Source: Achromobacter deleyi (GTDB lineage Bacteria; Pseudomonadota; Gammaproteobacteria; Burkholderiales; Burkholderiaceae_B). Taken from it: a stretch of DNA of 64,000 nt. The notes beneath the pieces are model-generated. The model was not told the DNA's origin. It worked only from the letters and a program-made list of their open reading frames with translations, and ran no database searches. The stretch lies in NCBI RefSeq assembly GCF_902859705.1, contig NZ_CADIJO010000002.1:186001-250000 (forward strand), written 5' to 3'. Shown piece by piece: positions 1 through 8,440 of this stretch (position 1 is the stretch's first letter; each line of letters begins with the position of its first letter). A program made the position numbers and the translations under genes.

Positions 1-1562
<1,562 letters not shown>

Positions 1563-1596
1563 TTAGCTTCCTTCGAAAATTCGTTTGAGGCAGGGT

Positions 1597-1884
1597 TTAC
1601 TGGACCACGGCGAGGATTTCGTCCTCGCGGATGACGAGCAGCTCTTCGCCGTCAACCTTCACGGACTGGCCGGCGTACTTGCCGAACAGAACCTTGTCGC
1701 CAGCCTTCAGGTCGACCGGCAGAATCTTGCCGTCTTCGGTCTTCTTGCCGGGGCCGACGGCCACGACTTCACCCTGGTCGGGCTTTTCAGCGGCGCTGTC
1801 GGGGATGACGATGCCCGACGCAGTCTTGCGCTCGTTTTCGAGGCGTTTGACGATCACGCGATCGCCCAGGGGACGCAAGGCCAT
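1597..1884 (-). CDS. groES: Co-chaperonin GroES (Hsp10)
   Basis: This is the 95-residue lid of the GroEL chamber, acting as a heptamer in the cytoplasm. It begins [14 protein letters not shown], the standard GroES N-terminus. It carries the mobile-loop region ([16 protein letters not shown], roughly residues 20-35) that contacts GroEL, and the [11 protein letters not shown] strand typical of the family. Length matches the family exactly. An AGGAG ribosome-binding site lies 7 bases before the start. It is the first gene of the groES-groEL operon. A CIRCE operator and sigma70-like promoter about 60-110 bases upstream imply HrcA-type heat-shock repression. Confidence 0.98.
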   Translation of the reverse strand: MALRPLGDRVIVKRLENERKTASGIVIPDSAAEKPDQGEVVAVGPGKKTEDGKILPVDLKAGDKVLFGKYAGQSVKVDGEELLVIREDEILAVVQ

Positions 1885-1940
1885 GAGGAACTCCTGTTAC
1901 TTAAGAAGAAAGTGAATGATCGGTTTGGCCCGGGAGACTG

Positions 1941-1967
1941 TTAGCACTCACCGGAGTCGAGTGCTAA
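1941..1967 (-). promoter_or_regulatory. CIRCE operator (HrcA-binding inverted repeat)
   Basis: Perfect 9-bp inverted repeat TTAGCACTC / GAGTGCTAA separated by exactly 9 bases, the canonical CIRCE element. It lies just downstream of the groES -10 box, over the transcription start and early leader. HrcA is the known repressor of this element; hrcA itself is not in the window. Confidence 0.97.
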
Positions 1968-1994
1968 TTATAGGGATGATGTGGTGGGGTTCAA
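1967..1994 (-). promoter_or_regulatory. sigma70-like promoter of groES-groEL
   Basis: On the reverse strand, a TTGAAC -35 box (1994-1989) and a perfect TATAAT -10 box (1972-1967) are separated by 16 bases. The -10 box abuts the CIRCE element, so repressor binding would block initiation. Confidence 0.8.
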
Positions 1995-2240
1995 GGGGGC
2001 GGGGGCGGGCTGTTACATCTTGGGAGGGGCGGAGGGGCCCTGAAGAATGTAACTGCGCAGGGCGTTGCCCGTGGCTGGCAATAGATCAGCCGGCCGGAAG
2101 GCGCTGGCTTGCGCCTCGGCGATCGGCGTTGCACCGACCGCCAGCAGGGCGCCGCGGCGCGTCAGCGGGAGATTCCCGCGTCGAAAACGCAGCCTACGAA
2201 AATGTAGCCTGACACTTTAAATGACCCCGGGCGCTTGCCA
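1995..2240. other. Intergenic stretch before groES
   Basis: No convincing coding sequence on either strand between the groES promoter and the 3' end of the LprI-like gene. A short motif around 2190-2229 on the reverse strand (GTGTCAGGCTACATTTTCG) partly resembles a second stretch near 3290-3320 (GTGCCAGGCTACGTCTACG). Nothing else is recognised. Confidence 0.5.
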
Positions 2241-2987
2241 TCAACCGCCATAGCATTGTGCGTAAGTAAAGTCGACCAGGCGCTTGTCTGAGGCATCCTG
2301 TGGCGTGGACGGCTCTACTTGGAAATGCCCGAACATGTCGTCGTTGCAGATCCTCACGTTCTTGCGCTGCGTACCTTCCTGCAATACGCAGGAGCCGCCA
2401 AAACTGTGATTGCTCCCAGCGACGCCAACCGGTAGATCAATCAGCTGGCTGCAACCGATGATGCGGCCTTTTTGCTTCTGATGCGCCAACGATTGGTTGA
2501 ACGATTCAACGCGGGCGTTGGGATCACGAATCGGCACGACATTGACGCATTCGCCACTAGCGGTTTGCTTGCCCGGCAGCTTGCAGTCTGAGTACACCTC
2601 GCCATTGGCGATATGTTTGTCATTACGCGCCAGCATGGCGATGCGGGCTGTGTATGCCTGCTGCAGGCACGCGCTGTCTTGACACACGTCGCGAGCGTAT
2701 TTGATCCAGTTGCGCTGTTCTTTAGCCAACTCTTTCTTGCCATAGGCATCGGTTGCGGCCTGTGCTGTTTCATAGGCCCCTTTCAATTTCCCATCCAGCG
2801 CGGATGTCTCGGCATCGCTGCAGATCAACCTTTCCGTCGTGCTCACGGCCTTTTTGCAATCAAAACTGGCGGCCTGGGCGCCAGTCCATAGCGTTGCAAG
2901 GCCCAACGTCAAGAGAAGCGTCATCGCAGCTGTAGACCGTATCTTCAGTGCGTAAGCGGGTGAGCGTGTGGAATGCGGCTGGGTCAT
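2241..2987 (-). CDS. Secreted LprI-like (DUF1311) protein
   Basis: A 248-residue protein with a hydrophobic N-terminal segment (about residues 20-39) ending in GAQA, a likely signal peptide with periplasmic export. Residues about 41-120 form an LprI/DUF1311-type domain. They show FDCKKA, TERLIC, the W of EQRNWIKYARDVC and paired cysteines, a pattern shared with the lysozyme inhibitor LprI. The C-terminal half (about 130-248) is not recognised; it has several further cysteines and may be disulfide-bonded. The first ATG gives a long n-region; Met22 would also give a usable signal peptide. It stands alone between the groES promoter and an AT-rich region. Lysozyme inhibition is the family prototype, not demonstrated here. 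Confidence 0.7.
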   Translation of the reverse strand: MTQPHSTRSPAYALKIRSTAAMTLLLTLGLATLWTGAQAASFDCKKAVSTTERLICSDAETSALDGKLKGAYETAQAATDAYGKKELAKEQRNWIKYARDVCQDSACLQQAYTARIAMLARNDKHIANGEVYSDCKLPGKQTASGECVNVVPIRDPNARVESFNQSLAHQKQKGRIIGCSQLIDLPVGVAGSNHSFGGSCVLQEGTQRKNVRICNDDMFGHFQVEPSTPQDASDKRLVDFTYAQCYGG

Positions 2988-3370
2988 GATCCTATCTTCT
3001 CAAGTTGGATGTCGACGATGTCTTGCGTACAGCGCGACACATCTTCCTCGTGCCACGTCAAATCAGCTTGACCGAGCTGATGCACAACTCTGGTCTTGTG
3101 ATCTTGTCGCTGGAGCATCAGAGGCATTCTTATTTAGATACCCGGCTCAGTTTTTACCAGATTCAAGCTGGCGCCTGTGCCTTTACCAACTGAAGCGGCA
3201 GGCAGACCAAGGCGACCGGCCCGAAGGGGATGATCAGAAACCCATACGGGCCCGCCCAGAACGGCATCGCGCGGCCGCTTCGGCGCCGCCGTCGTAGACG
3301 TAGCCTGGCACCTTGAATTCCCCGCATCGACACGTCGATCAGGAGGTCGCCAGTAGTACCGAGGTCAGCG
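2988..3370. other. Intergenic region without a convincing gene
   Basis: Between the LprI-like gene and the 48-residue membrane-protein gene, base composition is lower in GC than the surroundings. Open frames here are arginine-rich or lack ribosome-binding sites. No RNA gene or terminator was recognised. Confidence 0.5.
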
Positions 3371-3517
3371 CTACGGTGCCTCGATCTCTTTTTCCTTCTG
3401 CTTCTCTTTGTCCTTTTTTTCGCCATCGTAGTGAGACTTGATGGCGAGGAACATGCCCGTGCCCAGGACGAGAAGCTTGAACGTACCGAAGATTACAGGG
3501 ACCCAGAAATTCATCAT
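3371..3517 (-). CDS. Small membrane-anchored protein, 48 residues
   Basis: The reverse strand encodes a 48-residue protein starting MMNFWVPVIFGTFK. Residues about 4-26 are hydrophobic, enough for one membrane span. The tail (about residues 27-48) is strongly charged, rich in Lys and Glu, and ends EIEAP. A GAGG ribosome-binding site lies a few bases before the first of two consecutive ATG codons, which supports real translation. I do not recognise a family. The layout, one helix with a charged cytoplasmic tail, is typical of small regulatory or complex-stabilising membrane proteins, but no partner is evident nearby. The AT-rich inverted repeats just upstream may be part of its promoter. Confidence 0.6.
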   Translation of the reverse strand: MMNFWVPVIFGTFKLLVLGTGMFLAIKSHYDGEKKDKEKQKEKEIEAP

Positions 3518-3573
3518 TGCCTCAAAACGCTGCTTCAGGTGGGGAGGGGCGAGCGTGAGCGCCCACCTCCCGA

Positions 3574-3639
3574 TTGACGGTCAAATTCTACCGTCAAAAT
3601 CCATACAATTTGTTGAATGTCTATCTTTGTATGGATTTT
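3574..3639. repeat. Two adjoining perfect inverted repeats
   Basis: TTGACGGT (3574-3581) pairs with ACCGTCAA (3590-3597) across 8 bases. Immediately overlapping, AAAATCCATACAA (3596-3608) pairs with TTGTATGGATTTT (3627-3639) across 18 bases. Both are perfect. The second is followed by a T-rich run on the plus strand and preceded by one on the reverse strand. They lie upstream of the 48-residue protein gene and downstream of the Bug receptor gene. They could be an operator plus a terminator-like hairpin. Confidence 0.6.
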
Positions 3640-3690
3640 TAGCGCGATTTTTTGAGGAATAAAACCATACATAAGGGTGTTAGGCATCTG

Positions 3691-3719
3691 GCATGCTTGC
3701 ATAAAAAAAGCAAACATGC
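3691..3719 (-). terminator. Possible hairpin downstream of Bug receptor 1
   Basis: GCATGCTTGC (3691-3700) and GCAAACATGC (3710-3719) form a 10-bp stem with one mismatch and a 9-base loop, 23 bases past the Bug gene stop. It lacks a clear T-run after the stem on the reverse strand (the T-run is in the loop), so termination is only a possibility. Confidence 0.35.
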
Positions 3720-3741
3720 CGGGCCCCTGCCGCAGCACCGG

Positions 3742-4737
3742 TCATTCGATCCGGATGTTGCCGTCCTTGATCACCTTCGCCCATTTGTCATGCTCTGCCT
3801 GCACGAACGCGGCGAAGTCGGCCTGGCTGCCGACTTTGGGTTCGCCGCCTTGCCGGCGGATCTGGTCCGCGACGGCGGGGGAGGCGAGCAGTTGCTCGGT
3901 CTCGTCATGCAAGCGGGCTACGATGGCGGCGGGCACCTTGACCGGGGCGAACAGCGCGAACCAGCCTTCCACCGAATAGCCGGGCAGGCCGGCTTCGGCG
4001 ATGGTCGGGACGTTGGGCAACAAGGGCGAGCGCTGCGCCGAGGTCACGCCAAGCGCGACCAGCTTGCCGGCCTGGATATGCGGCAGGCACACAGGCAGGT
4101 TGCAGAACATCACCTGCACGCGGTTGCTCATCAGGTCCGGCAAGGGCTCGGCGCCGCCTTTGTAGGGAATGTGCACCATGTCGGTCTTGGACAGGGATTT
4201 GAACAGCTCGGCCGACAAGTGCTGGCTGCCTCCGGCGCCGCTGGAGGCATAGCTGTAATTGTTGGCCTTGAGTTCTTCGATCAGGCCTTTGACGTCGCGC
4301 GCCTTGACCTGCGGACTGACGACCAGTACGTTGGTCACCGAGGCGACATTGGCGACAGGCACGAAGGCCTGCATCGCATCGAATTTCAGGTTCGGGTAGA
4401 GGCTGGGATTGATGGCATTGGTGCTGGCCGCGCCCATCAGCAGCGTGTAGCCGTCGGGCGCGCTTTCCGCGACGTACCCCGCACCGATGTTGCCGCCGGC
4501 TCCGGCCTTGTTCTCGACGACGATCGCGGCGCCCAGGCGCTCTGACAGGCCCGTGGCCACGACCCGGGCCAACTGGTCGGTGGCGCTGCCCGGACCAAAA
4601 GGCACGATCAGGCGGATGGGCTTGTTCGGATACTGGGCGTCCGCGGCGTGCGCGGCCGGCGTGGCGGCCATTGTCAGAATGCCGGCCATCGTCAGGCCCG
4701 CGGCAAGTGCTGCCCTGCGGTGTTTCTGCATGAACAT
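3742..4737 (-). CDS. Bug/TctC-family periplasmic receptor 1
   Basis: A 331-residue periplasmic solute receptor of the tripartite tricarboxylate (TctC, Bug) family. It has a signal peptide (cleavage near AHA-ADAQ, about residue 32) followed by YPNKPIRLIVPFGPGSATD, the characteristic first strand and carboxylate-binding loop. Later family marks are the VVENKAGAGGN turn, APDGYTLLMG and HIPYKGG. Length is normal. A ribosome-binding site (AAGGGG, 7 bases before) supports the first ATG over the second, two codons later. No TctA/TctB membrane subunits lie nearby, as is usual for orphan Bug proteins in Bordetella relatives. The ligand, presumably a small carboxylate, cannot be read from the sequence. 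Confidence 0.93.
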   Translation of the reverse strand: MFMQKHRRAALAAGLTMAGILTMAATPAAHAADAQYPNKPIRLIVPFGPGSATDQLARVVATGLSERLGAAIVVENKAGAGGNIGAGYVAESAPDGYTLLMGAASTNAINPSLYPNLKFDAMQAFVPVANVASVTNVLVVSPQVKARDVKGLIEELKANNYSYASSGAGGSQHLSAELFKSLSKTDMVHIPYKGGAEPLPDLMSNRVQVMFCNLPVCLPHIQAGKLVALGVTSAQRSPLLPNVPTIAEAGLPGYSVEGWFALFAPVKVPAAIVARLHDETEQLLASPAVADQIRRQGGEPKVGSQADFAAFVQAEHDKWAKVIKDGNIRIE

Positions 4738-4980
4738 TGGTGTTCCCCTTGAGCTATGTGTGCTTCGCCCGCGCTATCCCGCGCGTGGCGGCGAATTCAT
4801 AGTAAGGAGCGCCTATTCATAGATCCAATACAAATACTCCCGCGTATTAAGACGAAAATCGACCTTATCAGCTGCGAGGCCGATCGCGGTCATCAGAGAG
4901 ATGCCTGGCACCGTTCTCGCGCCAGCCGCGGGGCGACGAGCACGGCAAGGCGTTCCGGCTGGAATGACTGTGCACCGGCG
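4738..4980. other. Intergenic region between Bug 1 and arsR
   Basis: Divergent upstream region holding no supported gene. Its right end carries the arsR promoter. The Bug gene promoter should lie here too, but no clear -35/-10 pair was identified on the reverse strand. Confidence 0.4.
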
Positions 4981-5022
4981 TTGACAACGCATAACTGAAA
5001 AGTTATAAATAAATCCATAACT
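4981..5022 (+). promoter_or_regulatory. arsR promoter with overlapping ATAACT operator half-sites
   Basis: A perfect TTGACA -35 box (4981-4986) and TATAAA -10 box (5004-5009) are separated by 17 bases. ATAACT (4991-4996) pairs with AGTTAT (5001-5006) across GAAA inside the promoter, and another ATAACT lies at 5017-5022. Overlap of the dyad with the spacer and -10 box is the classical ArsR autorepression layout. Confidence 0.75.
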
Positions 5023-5052
5023 TCTTGGCTATGAATTGGGTGAGATCAGCGT

Positions 5053-5379
5053 ATGGATAGGGAGCCGGCTCGTGTTCTGTTTACCGCCTTGGGCGATTCG
5101 ACCCGGCGGGCGATTTTTCAGCAGCTCACGCTTGAAGGTGAGCTGACGGTTGGCCGCTTGACCGATCACGCCGGCATTTCCCAGCCGGCCGTCTCGAAAC
5201 ACCTGGCGGTGCTGCGGCACGCCGGGCTGGTGGAGGGGCGCAAGGAAGGGCGCGAAACGTACTACCACGCCACGTCGCAGGGGCTGGCCCCGTTGATCGA
5301 CTGGCTGCAAGTCTATGGCGTCTTCTGGCGTGACCGGCTTGATGCCTTGTCCGACGTGCTGGACAGGATGGACACATGA
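5053..5379 (+). CDS. ArsR-family winged-helix repressor
   Basis: A 108-residue ArsR/SmtB-type transcription factor. Residues about 8-85 form the winged helix: LGDSTRRAIFQQL leads in, TVGRLTDHAGISQPAVSKHL is the recognition segment, and GRETYYHA the wing. The metal-binding cysteine motif (CVC) of classical ArsR proteins is absent, so it probably senses something other than a thiophilic metal or works through its partner. Its stop overlaps the start of the SRPBCC gene by 4 bases (ATGA), a coupling typical of the common ArsR-AHSA1/SRPBCC pairs. The upstream promoter contains ATAACT/AGTTAT half-sites, so autoregulation is likely. Confidence 0.9.
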   Translation: MDREPARVLFTALGDSTRRAIFQQLTLEGELTVGRLTDHAGISQPAVSKHLAVLRHAGLVEGRKEGRETYYHATSQGLAPLIDWLQVYGVFWRDRLDALSDVLDRMDT

Positions 5380-5816
5380 TGGCGACGCAAGACTCGCACA
5401 GCCTGGTGTTCAACAGGACCTTGCGGCATCCGCCAGAAAAAGTGTGGCGCGCGCTGACGCAGTCGTGGCTGATAGAAGAATGGCTGATGGCGAACGACTT
5501 CGTTGCCGAGGTCGGCCATCGTTTCACCGTGCGCGCCGCGCCGTTGCCGGGATGGTCGGGCATCACGCACTGCCAGGTCGTGGCCGTGGAATCGCCGCGA
5601 TTGCTGGTCTATCGCTGGGGCGATGGCACCGAGTCGGCCAGCGGCTTGCAGACCACGGTCACGTGGACGTTGACGCCCGAAAGGGGCGGCACGCGGTTGC
5701 GTATGGAGCAGTCCGGCTTTCCGTCGCCGACCGCGCTCAGCTATGTGCGGCTGGGCCAGGCGTGGGCACGCTTTCTCGACAGGCTCGATAGCGTCGTGTC
5801 TCGCATCAGCGACTGA
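5376..5816 (+). CDS. SRPBCC (AHSA1-like) domain protein
   Basis: A 146-residue protein with one START-like SRPBCC fold, about residues 8-140. It shows FNRTLRHPPEKVWRALT at the first strand and helix, EEWLMANDF, the central VVAVESPRLLVYRW strand and a C-terminal amphipathic helix (SYVRLGQAWARFLDRLD). These small cytoplasmic proteins form a hydrophobic cavity for a small ligand. It is translationally coupled to the ArsR regulator (4-base overlap) and is probably its only co-transcribed partner. The ligand is unknown. Confidence 0.88.
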   Translation: MMATQDSHSLVFNRTLRHPPEKVWRALTQSWLIEEWLMANDFVAEVGHRFTVRAAPLPGWSGITHCQVVAVESPRLLVYRWGDGTESASGLQTTVTWTLTPERGGTRLRMEQSGFPSPTALSYVRLGQAWARFLDRLDSVVSRISD

Positions 5817-5918
5817 TCACTCGTTTTCTTTTTTGTCTTTTCAGGGGCTGGCTGTCGGCCCCTGTGGCCAAGCTCGTCCTGCAAAAACGTCAGGCGGGAA
5901 TTGTTTATGGAGCATTGC

Positions 5919-6512
5919 ATGTCGAACGTCCAGATCGCGGTCATCTACCACAGCACCTATGGCCACACCGCCAGGCAGGCGCAAGCCGTGCGGGCCGGTG
6001 TGGAACGGGTCGAAGGCGCGCACGCGCTGCTGCTGACCACGGAACAGGCCCAGGCCCGCTGGGATGACCTGGCACAGGTGGACGGCATCATCTTTGGAAC
6101 GCCTACCTATATGGCCAGCGCTTCCGCGGCGTTCAAGACCTTTCAGGAAGCCACTTCGCCCGCCGTGCTGTCCAAGGGCGCCGCCTGGCAGAACAAGCTG
6201 GCCGCCGGGTTCACGAACTCGGGCGCGCACGCGGGCGACAAGCTGGCCACGCTGATCCAGCTTGCCTTGTTTGCCGCGCAGCATGGCATGCACTGGATCA
6301 ACATGGCCTTGCCCCCGGCCAACAACTCGGCGACCGGCTCCGAGCGCGACTTGAATCGCCTGGGCTTCTGGCTGGGGGCCGGCGCGCAATCCAACGTGGA
6401 CCAGACCGCGGACACGGCGCCGCCGGAATCCGACCTGGAAACGGCAAGCCATCTGGGGCAGCGCGTGGCACAGGTGGCGCTGCAGATGGCTCGCGGCCGG
6501 GCAAATCAATAA
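5919..6512 (+). CDS. Flavodoxin-family / WrbA-like protein
   Basis: A 197-residue flavodoxin-fold protein. The N-terminus reads VQIAVIYHSTYGHTARQA, the FMN phosphate-binding loop after the first strand. Further marks are VDGIIFGTPTYMASASAAFKTF (second flavin loop, as in WrbA) and AGFTNSGAHAGDKLATL. The family includes NAD(P)H:quinone oxidoreductases that make two-electron reductions in the cytoplasm. I chose the ATG at 5919 because GGAG lies 6 bases before it; an in-frame ATG at 5907 is possible. The gene's last 7 bases overlap the 3' end of the convergent ggt gene. Quinone reductase activity is inferred from family. Confidence 0.85.
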   Translation: MSNVQIAVIYHSTYGHTARQAQAVRAGVERVEGAHALLLTTEQAQARWDDLAQVDGIIFGTPTYMASASAAFKTFQEATSPAVLSKGAAWQNKLAAGFTNSGAHAGDKLATLIQLALFAAQHGMHWINMALPPANNSATGSERDLNRLGFWLGAGAQSNVDQTADTAPPESDLETASHLGQRVAQVALQMARGRANQ

Positions 6513-8221
6513 CCCAGCGCCCCGCCCGCCGGCGCCCGATTGTCGTGGCCGCCGAAGATCAGTCCGCGCTTTTCGTCCACCACGATGGCGTCGGCGACGC
6601 TCCAGTTTTCTTCCGTCGTGAAGCGGTGGCCCATCTTTTCGAGCATGGCCTGGGTGTCGGGCGACAAGGCGCCGGCTTCCAGGTAGGCCGTGTCCGGCAG
6701 CCACTGGTGATGGATGCGCGGGGCGTCGACGGCGGCCTGCACGTCCATGCCGTAGTCGATGACGTTGAGAATGGTCTGCAAGGTGGTGGTGATGATGCGC
6801 GGGCCGCCGGGGCTGCCGGTCACCATGAATACCTTGCCGTCCTTGAGCACGACCGTGGGCGTCATGGAGCTGAGCGAACGTTTGCCCGGGGCAATGGCGT
6901 TGGCCTTGCCTTGAATCAGGCCGAACACATTGGGCGCGCCTACCTTGGCGGTGAAGCCTTCCATGGTGTCGTTCAGGAAGAAGCCGGCGTCACCCGCGAC
7001 TTTGCCCGTGCCGAAACGCAGGCCCAGCGAGTAGGTGACCGAGACCGCGTTGCCGGCCTTGTCGACGATGGAGTAGTGCGTGGTGTGGTTGCCTTCCTTG
7101 ACCGGCACGCCGCCCTTGATGTCGGACGAAGGGGTGGCGCGGGCCGGGTCGATACTGGCCAGGACCTGTTTTGCGTAGGACTTGGAAATCAGGTTGTCGA
7201 CCGGGTTCTGGACGAACCGCGGATCGCCGAGTTCGACGTTGCGATCGGCAAAGGCGCGGCGCAGGGTTTCGATATACAGGTGCGTGCTGGCTGCCGACCG
7301 CAAGCCCATGTCCTTGAGCGACACGTTCTCAAGCACGTTCAGGCTTTCGCACAGCGAGATGCCGCCTGAACTGGGAGGGGCGGCCGAAACCAGGGCGTAG
7401 CCCCGGTAGTTGCAGTGAATGGGCTTGTAGACCAAGGCCTTGTACTGCGAGAAGTCTTCCGCGGAAAAGATGCCGCCGCCCGCCTTGCTGGCGCGCACGG
7501 TTTCGTCGGCGATCCAGCCGCCGTAGAACGATTGCGGCCCTTGGTCGGCGATGGTTTGCAGGGTCTTGGCCAGGGCGGGTTGGCGGAAGCGTTCGCCGGC
7601 GCGGTAGGGGCGGTCTCCGTTCAGGAAATACTTCTTGGCGTAGGCATCCGTCTTGGCGAATGTGGTCAGCAGATCGGCGTGCGCGACCACGTCGTCCCAC
7701 TGGGTCAGCACGTAGCCATCGCGCGCCAGTGCCACGGCGGGCATCACCAGCGATTTGCTGGGCAGGCTGCCAAAGTGTTCGCGCGCATATTCCAGCCCGG
7801 CGACGGTGCCGGGCACGGCGGCGCCCAGCCAGGACCGCGATACTGCTTCCTTGCGGACGTTGCCGTCCTTGTCCAGGTACATGTCGGCGCTGGCGGCCAG
7901 CGGCGCGGCTTCGCGGAAATCGACCATGGTCTCGCGGCCATCGGCCATGCGTATGACCAGGAAGCCGCCGCCGCCGAGGTTGCCGGCCTGGGGCAGGGTG
8001 ACCGCCAGCGCATAGCCCACGGCGACGGCGGCATCCACGGCGTTGCCGCCCTGTTTCAGTACATCCACGCCGACCTGGCTGGCCAGTTTGTGGGCGCTGA
8101 CCACCATGCCATTTTCTCCTTGGGCAGGGGGTGGCGATACCGCCTGTGCGGGTACGGCAAGAAGCAGCGCGCCAGCGCTGGCAATGGACGCGAACAGCGG
8201 ACTACGGGTAAGGCCGTGCAT
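6506..8221 (-). CDS. ggt: Gamma-glutamyltransferase, periplasmic
   Basis: Gamma-glutamyltranspeptidase cleaves glutathione and other gamma-glutamyl compounds in the periplasm or transfers the glutamyl group to acceptors. The protein is 571 residues from the chosen start. A signal peptide ends near residue 27 (VPAQA-VSP). The proenzyme autoprocesses before the first Thr of EGNHTTHYS (Thr380 here), the new N-terminal nucleophile of the small subunit. Other family marks are GGNAVDAAVAVGYALAV, GNLGGGGFLVIR and GSPGGPRI. I used the Met at 8221 rather than the upstream one because AGGAGA precedes it by 6 bases and the signal peptide starts there. No glutathione importer lies next to it. Confidence 0.95.
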   Translation of the reverse strand: MHGLTRSPLFASIASAGALLLAVPAQAVSPPPAQGENGMVVSAHKLASQVGVDVLKQGGNAVDAAVAVGYALAVTLPQAGNLGGGGFLVIRMADGRETMVDFREAAPLAASADMYLDKDGNVRKEAVSRSWLGAAVPGTVAGLEYAREHFGSLPSKSLVMPAVALARDGYVLTQWDDVVAHADLLTTFAKTDAYAKKYFLNGDRPYRAGERFRQPALAKTLQTIADQGPQSFYGGWIADETVRASKAGGGIFSAEDFSQYKALVYKPIHCNYRGYALVSAAPPSSGGISLCESLNVLENVSLKDMGLRSAASTHLYIETLRRAFADRNVELGDPRFVQNPVDNLISKSYAKQVLASIDPARATPSSDIKGGVPVKEGNHTTHYSIVDKAGNAVSVTYSLGLRFGTGKVAGDAGFFLNDTMEGFTAKVGAPNVFGLIQGKANAIAPGKRSLSSMTPTVVLKDGKVFMVTGSPGGPRIITTTLQTILNVIDYGMDVQAAVDAPRIHHQWLPDTAYLEAGALSPDTQAMLEKMGHRFTTEENWSVADAIVVDEKRGLIFGGHDNRAPAGGALGY

Positions 8222-8440
8222 GCAATGTCTCCTGATTATTATGGGTGTCGGCGCGCCCGGCGAGGGACGCTCCGCACAGCCATTCTGGAAGCGCGCCGGG
8301 CGGGCCACAAACGAAAAAAAATCCCGACGTCATTCCATGGCGGCATGCTGCGGCGCAAAAGCGGTTGGGGTCCGGCTACCTGGCAGCGCAGTGTGGCCGG
8401 GGGCAATCATCAAGACGTCAGGCCAACACAAGTCGGCTGG

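Noticed and set aside
2190-3320. Two similar short sequences around GTG(T/C)CAGGCTAC as a repeat family
   Set aside because: Only about a dozen bases match well, and two copies are not enough to claim a repeat element.
3163-3426. 87-residue Arg-rich open frame on the reverse strand
   Set aside because: It overlaps the better-supported 48-residue gene, has a run of basic residues typical of non-coding frames, and its weak hydrophobic end is not convincing.
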